From: Tumebacillus flagellatus
GTDB taxonomy: Bacteria; Bacillota; Bacilli; Tumebacillales; Tumebacillaceae
NCBI RefSeq assembly: GCF_000714935.1
Contig: NZ_JMIR01000001.1
Span: 155,122 to 219,121 of the forward strand
Direction of reading: 5' to 3'
DNA: 64,000 nucleotides
Below, in pieces: positions 35,070 to 43,362 of this stretch. Numbering within the stretch: the first letter of the stretch is position 1; every line of letters begins with the position of its first letter. The notes beneath the pieces were generated by a model, which did not search any database, was not told the origin of the DNA, and saw only the letters and a program-made list of their open reading frames with translations. Made by a program: the position numbers and the translations under genes.

Positions 35070-35661
35070 ATAACTTGTTCTCCTCACTATACCGTATGAC
35101 CTCGGCGGGAAGGAGATGCTTGACAGACAGATTGTGACACAATCTGTCACGCAACCACGTCGAGGAGATGTCCAAACCCGGCATGTCCACGATTCGGACG
35201 CTTTCGTTGATGTGCGGATACAGCGCAAGCACCATCTGGCAACTGGTTTTGAGGTCTTCACCCGGCCGGTTGAGCGCGAGAAGGGTCGCTTGCTCCAAGA
35301 TCCGCTCCACCGATTTCCACTTCGGCAACAGCCGCAAGTTGTCCGCTCCGATGATCAAAAACAGCTCATCGTCCGGATGCTGTTCGCGGATGTGCTCCAC
35401 CGTGTCCACCGTAAACGACGGACCGGGGCGGTCCAGTTCCCACGAAGTGACGCCGAACTGCGGAGAGTCGGCGATGGCGAGCTCCACCATCTTGAGACGG
35501 TGCGAGCCGTCCGTGACGGTGCGCCCGACTTTCAGCGGGTTGACGCCCGCCGGAACGAACAGCACGCGGTCCAAGCCCGCTTCTTCGAGGGCCACTTGAG
35601 CCACGACGAGGTGCCCGATGTGGATCGGGTCGAACGTGCCTCCGAAAATGCCAAGCCGCAT
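35047..35661 (-). CDS. nadD: Nicotinate-nucleotide adenylyltransferase
   Basis: This enzyme adenylates nicotinic acid mononucleotide to deamido-NAD. The N-terminus MRLGIFGGTFDPIHIGHL carries the GxFDPxHxGH nucleotide loop and LDISSTWLRDRL is the ISSTxIR signature. It has 204 residues. ATG 35661 follows AGGAGG; seven further codons upstream have no site. It overlaps yqeK. Confidence 0.96.
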   Translation of the reverse strand: MRLGIFGGTFDPIHIGHLVVAQVALEEAGLDRVLFVPAGVNPLKVGRTVTDGSHRLKMVELAIADSPQFGVTSWELDRPGPSFTVDTVEHIREQHPDDELFLIIGADNLRLLPKWKSVERILEQATLLALNRPGEDLKTSCQMVLALYPHINESVRIVDMPGLDISSTWLRDRLCHNLSVKHLLPAEVIRYSEENKLYDDSVSQ

Positions 35662-35685
35662 GGGATCACCTCCTGCACACAAGGT

Positions 35686-35976
35686 CTACGGAAGTTCGAT
35701 TTGTTTGTTCTCAGTCGATTCTTTGTACAGCACGACCTGCTTGCCGATCAGTTGCACCAATTCAGCGCCGGTGCCTTCCGCCAGCTGTTCTGCGACGACG
35801 TCCTTGTCCTCTTCGCAGTTTTGCAAAATCGAAACTTTGATCAGCTCGTGAGACTCAAGCGCCAAGTTGAGCTGTTCAATCATGTTTTCAGAAACTCCGC
35901 CTTTGCCCACTTGGGTCACCGCGTTGAGATGGTGCGCCAGAGAGCGCAGGTACCGCTTTTGCTTACCAGTTAACAT
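35686..35976 (-). CDS. yqeI: YhbY/CRM-domain RNA-binding protein
   Basis: This 96-residue CRM-domain protein is associated with large-subunit assembly. It has the GxxG loop VGKGGVSENM and a C-terminal GTGAELVQLIGKQVVLYK strand. AAAGGAG precedes the ATG. It lies between aroE and nadD as in B. subtilis yqeI. Confidence 0.95.
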   Translation of the reverse strand: MLTGKQKRYLRSLAHHLNAVTQVGKGGVSENMIEQLNLALESHELIKVSILQNCEEDKDVVAEQLAEGTGAELVQLIGKQVVLYKESTENKQIELP

Positions 35977-36041
35977 ATGCGAAAAACTCCTTTACGTCGG
36001 TAGCTGTTCCAAGCTTGTCCAAAATGAAAGTATAACACAGC

Positions 36042-36881
36042 CTACAGACAGGATTCCACCGTTTTCCGCATCACATCCGTGGGAGCCTCGACCCCGGTCC
36101 AGAGCCGGAACGCCTCCGCTCCTTGGTGGATGAACATTCCAAGCCCGCCGCTGACCCCGCAGCCCCGCGCTTTGGCCTCTTGCAAAAAACGCGTCTCTCG
36201 CGGGTTGTAGATCAGATCGCTCACGAGTTGCCCCGGCACAAGCAACGTCGTGTCCAGCGGCACTTCGTCCACATGCGGGTGCATGCCGACGGGCGTTGTG
36301 TTCACCACGAGATCGTATTCGCCGACCGTCGCAGCTACCTCGTCCAGCAGCACCGCTTGCGCTTGAGTCAAATCGGCAAGCGAGGAGAGCACCTCCGCCG
36401 CTTTGTCCGGATTGCGAACGGCGAGCGTCACGCGGGAAGCGCCGTCGAGCGCCAGTTGCGTCGCCGCCGCGCGCGCCGCTCCGCCCGCTCCAAGCAGGAG
36501 CACGCTCTTGCCCTGTGCCGCAAAACCTGTCTCTTCGCGCAAAGCGGAGAGATAGCCGATCCCGTCGGTGTTGTATCCGATCAGTCGCCCCTCGTCGTTG
36601 ACGATGGTGTTCACCGCTCCGATGCGGCGGGCGGCTTCGCTGATTTCATCAAGAAACGGCATGACCGCCACCTTATGCGGAATCGTCACGTTGACGCCGC
36701 GAAGGCCGAGTGTCCGGATGGACTCTACCGCTTGTCCCACCCGTTCCGGCAACACATCAAACGCTGCATAGACGAAATCCAGTCCGAGATGGGCAAACGC
36801 CGCGTTGTGCATCTGCGGCGACTTGGAATGCGCAACCGGATGTCCAAACAGCCCGGTCAGCCGTGTACGGCTTACAGTCAT
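36042..36881 (-). CDS. aroE: Shikimate dehydrogenase
   Basis: This enzyme reduces 3-dehydroshikimate to shikimate with NADPH. The substrate site reads FGHPVAHSKSPQMHN, with the catalytic Lys in NVTIPHKVAVMPFLD and Asp in YNTDGIGY. The nucleotide loop is VLLLGAGGAARA. 279 residues from ATG 36881, eight bases after AAGGAGG; a TTG two codons upstream is unlikely. First gene of the operon, with a promoter directly before it. Confidence 0.95.
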   Translation of the reverse strand: MTVSRTRLTGLFGHPVAHSKSPQMHNAAFAHLGLDFVYAAFDVLPERVGQAVESIRTLGLRGVNVTIPHKVAVMPFLDEISEAARRIGAVNTIVNDEGRLIGYNTDGIGYLSALREETGFAAQGKSVLLLGAGGAARAAATQLALDGASRVTLAVRNPDKAAEVLSSLADLTQAQAVLLDEVAATVGEYDLVVNTTPVGMHPHVDEVPLDTTLLVPGQLVSDLIYNPRETRFLQEAKARGCGVSGGLGMFIHQGAEAFRLWTGVEAPTDVMRKTVESCL

Positions 36882-36902
36882 ATCCAATCCCTCCTTGCCT
36901 CA

Positions 36903-36931
36903 AGTCTAGCATGATTTACCGAACCTGTCAG
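36903..36931 (-). promoter_or_regulatory. Sigma-A promoter of the aroE-yqeM operon
   Basis: Minus strand CTGACA (36926-36931), 17-base spacer, TAGACT (36903-36908), with TGC before the -10. With the terminator at 36945-36982 it separates this operon from yqeG-yqeH. Confidence 0.7.
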
Positions 36932-36944
36932 GAACGCAAGACAC

Positions 36945-36982
36945 AAAAAAAGGATCTGCCCGCATCTGGGCAGATCCTTTTT
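36945..36982 (-). terminator. Terminator after the 71-aa ORF / yqeH transcript
   Basis: AAAGGATCTGCCC-GCATC-TGGGCAGATCCTTTTT, a near-perfect stem with T-run on both sides. Confidence 0.92.
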
Positions 36983-36989
36983 GATTCCG

Positions 36990-37205
36990 TTATTTGCGAA
37001 ACTCGATCTGCAGGCGCATCCCTGTGCTTTCAAATGAAAACTGCAAATCGTACAGGTGGTAATCGACCAATTCCGGCTGTTGGTGGCGCACCGTCTGCAC
37101 CCCTTGGTGCAGGGAATGGATCAAATCGTCCAATCGAAGTGCGACACCCAAGCCCGGCAAACTCTCCACCACCGTTTCCACTCTTCGCCGTGCTGCTCCT
37201 CTCAA
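36990..37205 (-). CDS. Small uncharacterised protein between yqeH and aroE
   Basis: This 71-residue protein starts with TTG at 37205 a few bases after GGAGG; a later GTG is possible. It ends with a C-terminal strand-rich VDYHLYDLQFSFESTGMRLQIEFRK. The terminator begins 8 bases past its stop, which supports a real gene. Upstream, CATAATCTA (about 37255-37263) fits sigma-E/K -10 patterns, with an ATA -35 about 17 bases further up. Family not recognised. Confidence 0.55.
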   Translation of the reverse strand: MRGAARRRVETVVESLPGLGVALRLDDLIHSLHQGVQTVRHQQPELVDYHLYDLQFSFESTGMRLQIEFRK

Positions 37206-37296
37206 ACTTCCTCCCCCTCCCGCGGTCGTTCTGTCGAAAAAACGCGTGTACCCTAGATTATGGGAGACAGGGGAGGGTTTATGACAGGAATTTCGA

Positions 37297-38427
37297 CTAA
37301 ATCAGCGCGCGGCGGGTATGTACATCGACACCCTTGGGCGCGTGAATGCGCACGTTGGTGTAGTGCTGACCGCGCAACGTAACCCAGCCGATGCCGGAGA
37401 TCACCACGTCTTGCGGATGGCCCGATTTGAGCGTGAAGGAATGCGTGACCCACTCGGTCAGCACCGGGTTGATCTCTTCTCCCTCATACGGCGGGGTCAA
37501 CAGCGTGCCGAGGTGTTTGGCGTACAGCTCGTCGGCGTTCTCCAGCTTCGTGCGGTGCACGTTCAACTGGTTGGCGCAATACACGGTAAAGCCTTGCTTC
37601 GGGCCTTCGACATAATCCACGCGGGCGAGGCCGCCAAGGAACAGGGTTTGCCCGTCATTGAGCTGGTAGGTTTTCGGGTTGATGTACGCTTCCGGCGTGA
37701 TGTCGCGCAAGCCCTTCGGCGAGACGAGGTCGGTCAAGCGGTGCTTCGTCATGATCCCCGGCGTGTCGATGATTCTGCCGTGACCCGGCAATTCGATGGA
37801 GATCGTGGAGAGCGTCGTGCCCGGATAGCGCGACGTGGTCAACTCCGCGCCTTCCTCTTCGCCAAACAAGTTCAACAGCCCGTTGATCAGCGTGGACTTG
37901 CCGACGTTCGCCGTGCCGACGACATAGACGTCGCGCTTGCCGGCGCGCGCTTCGATCGCCGTCTTCACGTTCTCGATCTCGATGCGCTTCTTGGCGGAGA
38001 CGAGGAAGATCTGGTCGACTTCGACGCCTTGCTTTTTGACTTCGTACTTCAGCCAGTTCTCGACGCGCTCCCAGTTCGTGCTGCGCGGAAGCAGGTCGGC
38101 TTTGTTGGCGACGAGCAGGATCGGGTTCTTGCCGACGTACTTCTTGATGTCCTTCACCCAAGATCCGGCGAAGTCAAACAGGTCGACCACCTTCACGACC
38201 AGCGCGTTGCGGCGGCCGATGTCGGAGAGAATCTTCTGAAAGCCCGCGTTGTTCAGCGGAACCGGCGCCACTTCGTTGTAATGCTTGATGCGGTAACAGC
38301 GCTGGCAGACCGGAAACTCGCGTTCGATGACAGAGTTGAGCGGTGCATAGCCCGGCTCCGACTTCTCTTCCGTCTGGATTACGATGCCGCAGCCGCTGCA
38401 CGTCAAGTCAAGATCAAGTTCAGACAT
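37297..38427 (-). CDS. yqeH: Ribosome biogenesis GTPase YqeH
   Basis: This circularly permuted GTPase is needed for 30S subunit assembly. An N-terminal zinc motif (CSGCG ... CQRCYR) is followed by the permuted G4 (VANKADLL), G5 (VSAKK), G1 (VGTANVGKSTLIN) and G3 (DTPGI) motifs, and a C-terminal TNVRIHAPKGVD-like RNA-binding end. 376 residues. GGGAG lies about 13 bases before the ATG. It follows yqeG with an 11-base gap. Confidence 0.95.
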   Translation of the reverse strand: MSELDLDLTCSGCGIVIQTEEKSEPGYAPLNSVIEREFPVCQRCYRIKHYNEVAPVPLNNAGFQKILSDIGRRNALVVKVVDLFDFAGSWVKDIKKYVGKNPILLVANKADLLPRSTNWERVENWLKYEVKKQGVEVDQIFLVSAKKRIEIENVKTAIEARAGKRDVYVVGTANVGKSTLINGLLNLFGEEEGAELTTSRYPGTTLSTISIELPGHGRIIDTPGIMTKHRLTDLVSPKGLRDITPEAYINPKTYQLNDGQTLFLGGLARVDYVEGPKQGFTVYCANQLNVHRTKLENADELYAKHLGTLLTPPYEGEEINPVLTEWVTHSFTLKSGHPQDVVISGIGWVTLRGQHYTNVRIHAPKGVDVHTRRALI

Positions 38428-38437
38428 GTTGTTTTCT

Positions 38438-38950
38438 TCACTCCCAAGGTATCATTCCGCGTCTGCGCAGATACGCAAACGCCAAGCGTTCCATCGCGCG
38501 CAGAACTTTGGTGCCGATAAACTCCTTCTCGCCGATCGGTACGACGAGGACGGTGTACAATCCCATTCTGTTCCCGCCCAGCACGTCGGTAAACAGTTGG
38601 TCTCCGATGACGACCGTTTCTTCGCGCTTGGTGCCAAGCACTTCGAGCGCCCGGTGAAACGGTGCGTTCTTCGGCTTGTTGGCTTTGGCGATCCACGGGA
38701 TGTTCAAGGGCTTTGCGAACCGCTCCACCCGATGATGATTGTTGTTGGAGACGATGCAGACTTTGATGCCGTAAGTGTCGCGCACGTGGTCGAGCCACTG
38801 CAAGATCTTCGGCGTCGCGTCCGGTTCGTCCCATCTGACCAGCGTATTATCGAGGTCGGTGATGATGCCGCGCACTCCACGCGCTTTCAGTTGTTCGAGA
38901 TCAATCTCGTACACCGATTCCACGAAGAGGCTGGGTACCAATCGACGCAT
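38438..38950 (-). CDS. yqeG: YqeG-family HAD phosphatase
   Basis: HAD IIIA-type phosphatase of 170 residues with ITDLDNTLVRWD (motif I), CIVSNNN (motif II) and VVIGDQLFTDV (motif IV). Related proteins dephosphorylate phosphatidylglycerophosphate or act in ribosome maturation; the role is not settled. GAGGTGA precedes the ATG. It is the first gene of the yqeG-yqeH transcript, in the standard context, and the likely orthologue of B. subtilis yqeG. Confidence 0.93.
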   Translation of the reverse strand: MRRLVPSLFVESVYEIDLEQLKARGVRGIITDLDNTLVRWDEPDATPKILQWLDHVRDTYGIKVCIVSNNNHHRVERFAKPLNIPWIAKANKPKNAPFHRALEVLGTKREETVVIGDQLFTDVLGGNRMGLYTVLVVPIGEKEFIGTKVLRAMERLAFAYLRRRGMIPWE

Positions 38951-39020
38951 GGGATCTCACCTCATGTTTAGGTATGTCCGTCACCTGTTGAGAATATCAT
39001 ACAATTTCCAAATTAAAAAG

Positions 39021-39066
39021 GAAAAAACCTCTGTTGCCGGCTCGAGCGTAGCACAGAGGTTTTTTC
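39021..39066. terminator. Terminator between yqeG promoter region and the alpha/beta hydrolase
   Basis: AAAAAACCTCTGT / ACAGAGGTTTTTT stem with 18-base GC-rich loop. It serves the minus-strand hydrolase gene that ends at 39200. The bases 39067-39199 show nothing else. Confidence 0.82.
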
Positions 39067-39199
39067 CTTTACTCTACTGTTGTACTACATGATATTAGAC
39101 AAACGAGTTGAAAAATCCTTTTCGACAGGCTTTGGTATTTCTTGTCCATTTTTATTCTACGATGGAACGGAGGTTTTTGTGTCCTCTTGCTCGCTGCTT

Positions 39200-39943
39200 T
39201 TACAACGTGTCGCGGAGATAACCGAGACATTCTTCCAGCATCGAGAGAGTCAGATGATGCCCCACATGGCGCGCGGGCCGCAAGTCCGACGTGCCCAACT
39301 TCTCGTGAAACTCGGCCGTGAGCGCAAACGGCATGATCTCGTCCGCCGTGCCGTGCAGCAGCAGAATCTTGCGCCCCGCAAGCGCCGCCACTTGCTCCAT
39401 CGGATCATACGCCCGCAAGCGCTCCCGTTCGCGGCCATCGACGGGCGGACGGCCTTCCTGCTTCCGGCTGTGGTCTTCAAACTTCACGAAGTTCGGGGCG
39501 CTGTTGACCGCCGCCAAGACTTTCACGTTCAGATTGCGCGCAAACGCCGCCGACGCGATCTGCCCGCCCATCGAACTGCCGACCAACGCGAGGCGTGCCC
39601 CATCAACGAACGGGAGTGCGGCGAGGTCGCTGATCATGTTCGGCACTTCGTCCACCGCGCTCATCACCGCTTCCCAATACCGCGCGTACCCCTCGGCGTT
39701 GAAGTGGTTCTCCAGATGCCCGCGCTGTCCGTGCAACGGCACTTCCGGCATCCACACGTTGTACCCTTGCTGCGCCATCACGGTCGCGAGGAACGTAAAC
39801 CATTCCACCTGTGTACCCCACCCGTGGTAAAAAACCATCGTCGGCAGCGCCCCTGCCGACTCCGGGCGCACCAGCACGCCGGGGACGCCTCCCAGTTTCG
39901 ACGGTTCCAGTTCCAGCGCAGGTGCTGCAATTCGCTCTCTCAT
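39200..39943 (-). CDS. Alpha/beta hydrolase (dienelactone hydrolase / prolyl-oligopeptidase-like)
   Basis: This cytoplasmic serine hydrolase has 247 residues. The oxyanion strand is MVFYHGWGTQVEWFT, the nucleophile elbow LVGSSMGGQIAS, the acid probably Asp in LLHGTADEIMP, and the His in RHVGHHLTLS. AAGGGGAGAG precedes the ATG. The substrate is not indicated by the neighbours. Confidence 0.85.
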   Translation of the reverse strand: MRERIAAPALELEPSKLGGVPGVLVRPESAGALPTMVFYHGWGTQVEWFTFLATVMAQQGYNVWMPEVPLHGQRGHLENHFNAEGYARYWEAVMSAVDEVPNMISDLAALPFVDGARLALVGSSMGGQIASAAFARNLNVKVLAAVNSAPNFVKFEDHSRKQEGRPPVDGRERERLRAYDPMEQVAALAGRKILLLHGTADEIMPFALTAEFHEKLGTSDLRPARHVGHHLTLSMLEECLGYLRDTL

Positions 39944-39959
39944 GTCTCTCTCCCCTTAC

Positions 39960-40002
39960 GAAAAAAGGTAAAGGCTGTGACCGAGAACCGGCCACAGCCT
40001 TT
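39960..40002 (-). terminator. Terminator after the cstA-ybdD operon
   Basis: AAAGGCTGTG / CACAGCCTTT stem with inner GGCCGG/TCGGTC pairs, followed by ACCTTTTTT on the minus strand. Confidence 0.85.
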
Positions 40003-40005
40003 GGG

Positions 40006-40200
40006 TTAACAACAGCGGGTCACTTCCCCCGAGTCGTAGCGCTCTTTCAAGCGTTGCAGATAGAAGTCGCGCTCGTTCAACGGTTCTTGGTCAGGATGGG
40101 TGGCGTTGTGGTGTTCGAGATACTTTTCGTAATCGGGCATCCCGAACATCGTCTTCACGGTGGAACGCGCCTTGCTCATCCAGACGAGGGCGTTCTTCAT
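40006..40200 (-). CDS. YbdD/YjiX-family small protein
   Basis: This 64-residue protein of the YbdD/YjiX family usually sits next to CstA-type transporters. It shows GMPDYEKYLEHHNATHPDQEPLNERDFY and a C-terminal VTRCC. GGGAGGGAG precedes the ATG. It is encoded directly after cstA and probably supports transporter function. Confidence 0.88.
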   Translation of the reverse strand: MKNALVWMSKARSTVKTMFGMPDYEKYLEHHNATHPDQEPLNERDFYLQRLKERYDSGEVTRCC

Positions 40201-40221
40201 GACGCTCCCTCCCTGTTTTCA

Positions 40222-42288
40222 TTATGCGTTCAAATTGTTGGACTGCACAAACGGCGTTTCCGACAGCGGAGGAGTCTTGCGGCCGGAGAGGATTTGAATC
40301 CACACGCGCGCCGCGTCGAGCACGATCAGCACGACGATCGCCATGAAGATCCCGCACACCACCGCGTCGAGGCGGTCGTTGAAGATGATCTGTTGCATCT
40401 GTGCCGTATCCTTCGCCGGAGCGAGCAGTTTTCCTGCATCGAGCGACGCTTGGTACTTGTCGGCATGCACGAGGAAGCCGATCTTGAGGTCTTGCGAGAA
40501 GATCTTCATCCAACCGGCCGTAAGCGTCGTCGCCAACAGCCAAATCAGCGGCAGGACGGTGACCCAGACATGCTTGACCTTGCCGGACTTCAGCAAGAAG
40601 GTCGTCGCCACGGTCAACGCGATGCCCGCGAGCATCTGGTTGGAAATCCCGAACATCGCCCACAGCGAGTTGATCCCGCCCAGCGGGTCGACGACACCGG
40701 CGTAGAGGAAGTACCCCCAACCGGCTGTGATCAACGCCGAAGCAAAGATGTTCGCGAACGTGTTGTCCGTTTTGCCAAGCGCCGGCACGATGTTGCCGAA
40801 CAGATCTTGGAACATGAAGCGGCCGATCCGCGTCCCTGCGTCGATCGTGGTCAAGATGAACACCGCTTCAAACAGAATTGCGAAGTGATACCAGAAAGCG
40901 GTCATCGCCGAGCCGCCGAGGAACTTCGCGAAGATCGCCGCCATCCCGACCGCCAGAGCCGGCGCGCCGCCCGTGCGGGCGAGAATCGAGTTCTCGCCGA
41001 CGTCTTTCGCCCATTGCGTGAGCGTCGCGGCGTCGATGGTGAAGCCGAGTTTCTGAATCGCGACCACAGCCGAGTTCACATCCGGGCCGAGCACGGCAGC
41101 CGGAGAGTTGATGGCAAAGTACACGCCCGGCGTCAGCGCGCACGCGGCGATCAACGCCATGATCGCGACGCCGGATTCCATCAGCATGCCTCCGTAGCCG
41201 ATGAAGCGGGTGTGCGATTCCTTCATGACCATCTTCGGCGTCGTGCCGGAAGAGACCAGCGAGTGGAAGCCGGACATCGCGCCGCAGGCGATGGTGATGA
41301 ACAGGAACGGGAACAGCGGACCTGCGAAGACCGGGCCGGAGCCGTCGAGGAGCGACGTCAGTTTCGGCATGTGAATCTCCGGACGGACGATCAAGATGCC
41401 GATCGCCAAGAGACCGATGGTGCCGATCTTCAAGAACGAAGACAGATAATCGCGCGGTGCCAAGAGCAGCCAAACCGGCAGGATCGAAGCGACGAAGCCG
41501 TAGCCCATCAACATCCACGCGAGCGTGGTTTTGGAGTAGTCAAAGTAGTGCGCGATCGACGAATCGGCCACAACTTGGCCGAAGTACAGAGCGAGCATCA
41601 ACAGCACGAAGCCGATCAAGGAACCTTCCAACACGCGGCCCGGGCGGATGTAGCGCATGTACAAGCCCATGAACAGCGCGATCGGAAGCGTGGAGAACAC
41701 GGTGAACGTCGCCCACGGCGAGTGGAACATCGCGTTGACGACCACCATCGCCAGGACGGCGATCAAGATGATCATGATGGCGAGAACGCCGATCAGAGCC
41801 AGCGCGCCGCCAAACGGCCCGATCTCTTCCTTGGCGATTTGGCCGAGCGATTTCCCGTTGCGGCGCATCGAGCCGAACAGGATGACAAAGTCTTGAACCG
41901 CGCCGCCGAGCACAACGCCGACGAGAATCCAGATCATACCGGGCAAGTATCCCATCTGCGCCGCCAGGATCGGGCCGACCAGCGGACCTGCGCCTGCGAT
42001 CGCCGCAAAGTGGTGACCGAACAGCACCCACTTGTTGGTCGGGACATAGTCTTTGCCGTCGTTGTTGATTTCAGCAGGCGTCGCCCGCTTGTCGTCGAGG
42101 CCGAAAACTTTCTTCGCCATGTATTTCGAGTAGAAACGATACCCGATGGCGTACGTGCAGACAGCTGCCACCACGATCCAAGATGCGGAGATCGTCTCGC
42201 CGTTGTTGATCGCCAGCAGCGCAAACGCCACGCCGCCGAGAACCGACACCGCTGTCCAGATCAGAATCGAAAGCAAGTTCTTGTTCAC
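40222..42288 (-). CDS. cstA: Carbon starvation protein CstA family transporter
   Basis: This large membrane transporter, in other bacteria, takes up peptides or pyruvate when carbon is short. It has 688 residues with about 16-18 helices. Signature blocks are GHHFAAIAGAGPLVGPILAAQMGY, AVQDFVILFGSMRRNGKSLG and SGTTPKMV. I take GTG 42288, about 11 bases after AAGGGGG; the ATG at 42309 has no ribosome site. A cre-like box and a TATAAT lie upstream. ybdD follows. Confidence 0.92.
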   Translation of the reverse strand: MNKNLLSILIWTAVSVLGGVAFALLAINNGETISASWIVVAAVCTYAIGYRFYSKYMAKKVFGLDDKRATPAEINNDGKDYVPTNKWVLFGHHFAAIAGAGPLVGPILAAQMGYLPGMIWILVGVVLGGAVQDFVILFGSMRRNGKSLGQIAKEEIGPFGGALALIGVLAIMIILIAVLAMVVVNAMFHSPWATFTVFSTLPIALFMGLYMRYIRPGRVLEGSLIGFVLLMLALYFGQVVADSSIAHYFDYSKTTLAWMLMGYGFVASILPVWLLLAPRDYLSSFLKIGTIGLLAIGILIVRPEIHMPKLTSLLDGSGPVFAGPLFPFLFITIACGAMSGFHSLVSSGTTPKMVMKESHTRFIGYGGMLMESGVAIMALIAACALTPGVYFAINSPAAVLGPDVNSAVVAIQKLGFTIDAATLTQWAKDVGENSILARTGGAPALAVGMAAIFAKFLGGSAMTAFWYHFAILFEAVFILTTIDAGTRIGRFMFQDLFGNIVPALGKTDNTFANIFASALITAGWGYFLYAGVVDPLGGINSLWAMFGISNQMLAGIALTVATTFLLKSGKVKHVWVTVLPLIWLLATTLTAGWMKIFSQDLKIGFLVHADKYQASLDAGKLLAPAKDTAQMQQIIFNDRLDAVVCGIFMAIVVLIVLDAARVWIQILSGRKTPPLSETPFVQSNNLNA

Positions 42289-42325
42289 GGTATGGAGTTC
42301 CCCCTTCATAAGATCGAAATCGATA

Positions 42326-42352
42326 TGAAACCGTTTTACTATGAGAATTATA
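42326..42352 (-). promoter_or_regulatory. cstA -10 region and cre-like site
   Basis: TATAAT on the minus strand (42347-42352), and just downstream TGAAACCGTTTTAC (42326-42339 on the plus strand), 12 of 14 matches to the cre consensus TGWAANCGNTNWCA. A cre at this position would allow CcpA repression of cstA by good carbon sources. Confidence 0.5.
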
Positions 42353-42383
42353 CGACAAATCTGTGAATTTATCATCTTTCTGC

Positions 42384-42418
42384 AAAAAAAAAATCCGACC
42401 GTAGAAGCTACGGTCGGT
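42384..42418 (-). terminator. Terminator after the NlpC/P60 gene
   Basis: CCGACCGTAG-AAG-CTACGGTCGG, followed on the minus strand by ten T. Nine bases past the stop at 42427. Confidence 0.93.
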
Positions 42419-42426
42419 TCTAAACC

Positions 42427-43119
42427 TTACAGATAAGAGCGAGCCCCGATGTAACGCGGGCCCCAATAGCCGTCATGCAGAGAGTCGATCTTCACGCCGT
42501 GCGAAGTGGTCGCGGAGATGAACTGGTCGTTGCCGATGTAGATGCCGACGTGGGTTGCCCCCGCGCCGTATGTAGTGAAGAACACGAGATCGCCGGCTTT
42601 CAAAGAATCGACGCCGGAACCGCCTGCGTAGATGTCGGCTGCCGTGCGCGGCACGGAAACACCGTACTCATTCAGAACATAGCCGACAAAACCGGAGCAG
42701 TCAAAACCGGACGGCGAGCTTCCTGCCCACGCGTACGGAGTGCCGATGTACTTCTCAGCGGTTTCCACGACTTGGTCGCCGGTGGTCGTGCCTTTCTCCG
42801 CTTTCAGTTTGGCAACTGCGTTGCGGATCGCCGGGCCGGTTTCGATCCCGACTTTGCCGTTGACTTCAATGCCGTGGTCGCGTTGAAACGCGCGGACGGC
42901 GTCTGCCGTGATCTCACCGTAGTAACCGGTGTTCTGCGGGTATGTAAAATAACCGAGATAGCGAAGATCTGCTTGCACTTGAGTGACATCATCACCGGTG
43001 GACCCGATGGTGATCAAAGTCTGTCCGTACGTGACAGCCGCATGCGCTTGCACAGTAGACAGAGACGGCGCAACAAAGACGAGGGCAGCAACAAACAAGG
43101 CTTGTACAATACGTTTCAA
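42427..43119 (-). CDS. Secreted NlpC/P60 peptidoglycan endopeptidase
   Basis: A signal peptide (residues about 1-28, AHA-A) is followed by a peptidoglycan-binding domain (about 35-95: GSTGDDVTQVQADLRYLGYF...IETGPAI) and an NlpC/P60 domain (115-230). The catalytic Cys is in GFDCSGFV and the His in ATHVGIYIG. It cuts stem peptides of peptidoglycan. Start: TTG 43119, nine bases after GGAGG; TTG 43125 is too close. Expression is controlled by the c-di-AMP riboswitch in the leader, typical of such hydrolases. Confidence 0.93.
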   Translation of the reverse strand: MKRIVQALFVAALVFVAPSLSTVQAHAAVTYGQTLITIGSTGDDVTQVQADLRYLGYFTYPQNTGYYGEITADAVRAFQRDHGIEVNGKVGIETGPAIRNAVAKLKAEKGTTTGDQVVETAEKYIGTPYAWAGSSPSGFDCSGFVGYVLNEYGVSVPRTAADIYAGGSGVDSLKAGDLVFFTTYGAGATHVGIYIGNDQFISATTSHGVKIDSLHDGYWGPRYIGARSYL

Positions 43120-43135
43120 AATCAAGTTCCTCCCT

Positions 43136-43255
43136 GGCGGCCTCCGAGGTTAGTTGACGGGTTCGGGTCGAGAGTAACCCTGCCGCAAACAGCGCGGCTT
43201 CACCCCATTGGAAAAAAGTCCCCCGTACTGGTTTTCGTACCAGATTCGGCCAATT
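43136..43255 (-). promoter_or_regulatory. c-di-AMP (ydaO/yuaA) riboswitch
   Basis: On the minus strand the conserved blocks appear in order: GGCCGAATC (about 43243-43251), GGGGGAC, GGGGTGAAGCC, GCAGGG, then CTCTCGACCCGAACCCG and TCAACTAACCTCGGAGGC (43137-43160 region). These match the ydaO consensus, which turns off cell wall hydrolases when c-di-AMP is high. The last block ends about 15 bases before the start codon and overlaps the ribosome-site approach, so control of translation is possible, or of termination by a hairpin I did not find. Confidence 0.95.
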
Positions 43256-43268
43256 TCGACATAATGAA

Positions 43269-43297
43269 AGTCTAGCATAGTAATTGTCAGAAATCAA
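43269..43297 (-). promoter_or_regulatory. Sigma-A promoter of the riboswitch-NlpC/P60 transcript
   Basis: Minus strand TTGATT (43292-43297), 17-base spacer, TAGACT (43269-43274), with TGC before it. The bases 43298-43357 show nothing further. Confidence 0.7.
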
Positions 43298-43362
43298 CGA
43301 AATAGTAGATTCCGGTTTGTGAATTTTTCGACACAGAAAATGTACAAAACGTAGAAAATCTC

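Noticed and set aside
39811-42366. 851-residue plus-strand ORF opposite cstA
   Set aside because: Shadow of cstA and of the hydrolase; the amino acid pattern is His/Arg/Asp-rich without any domain.
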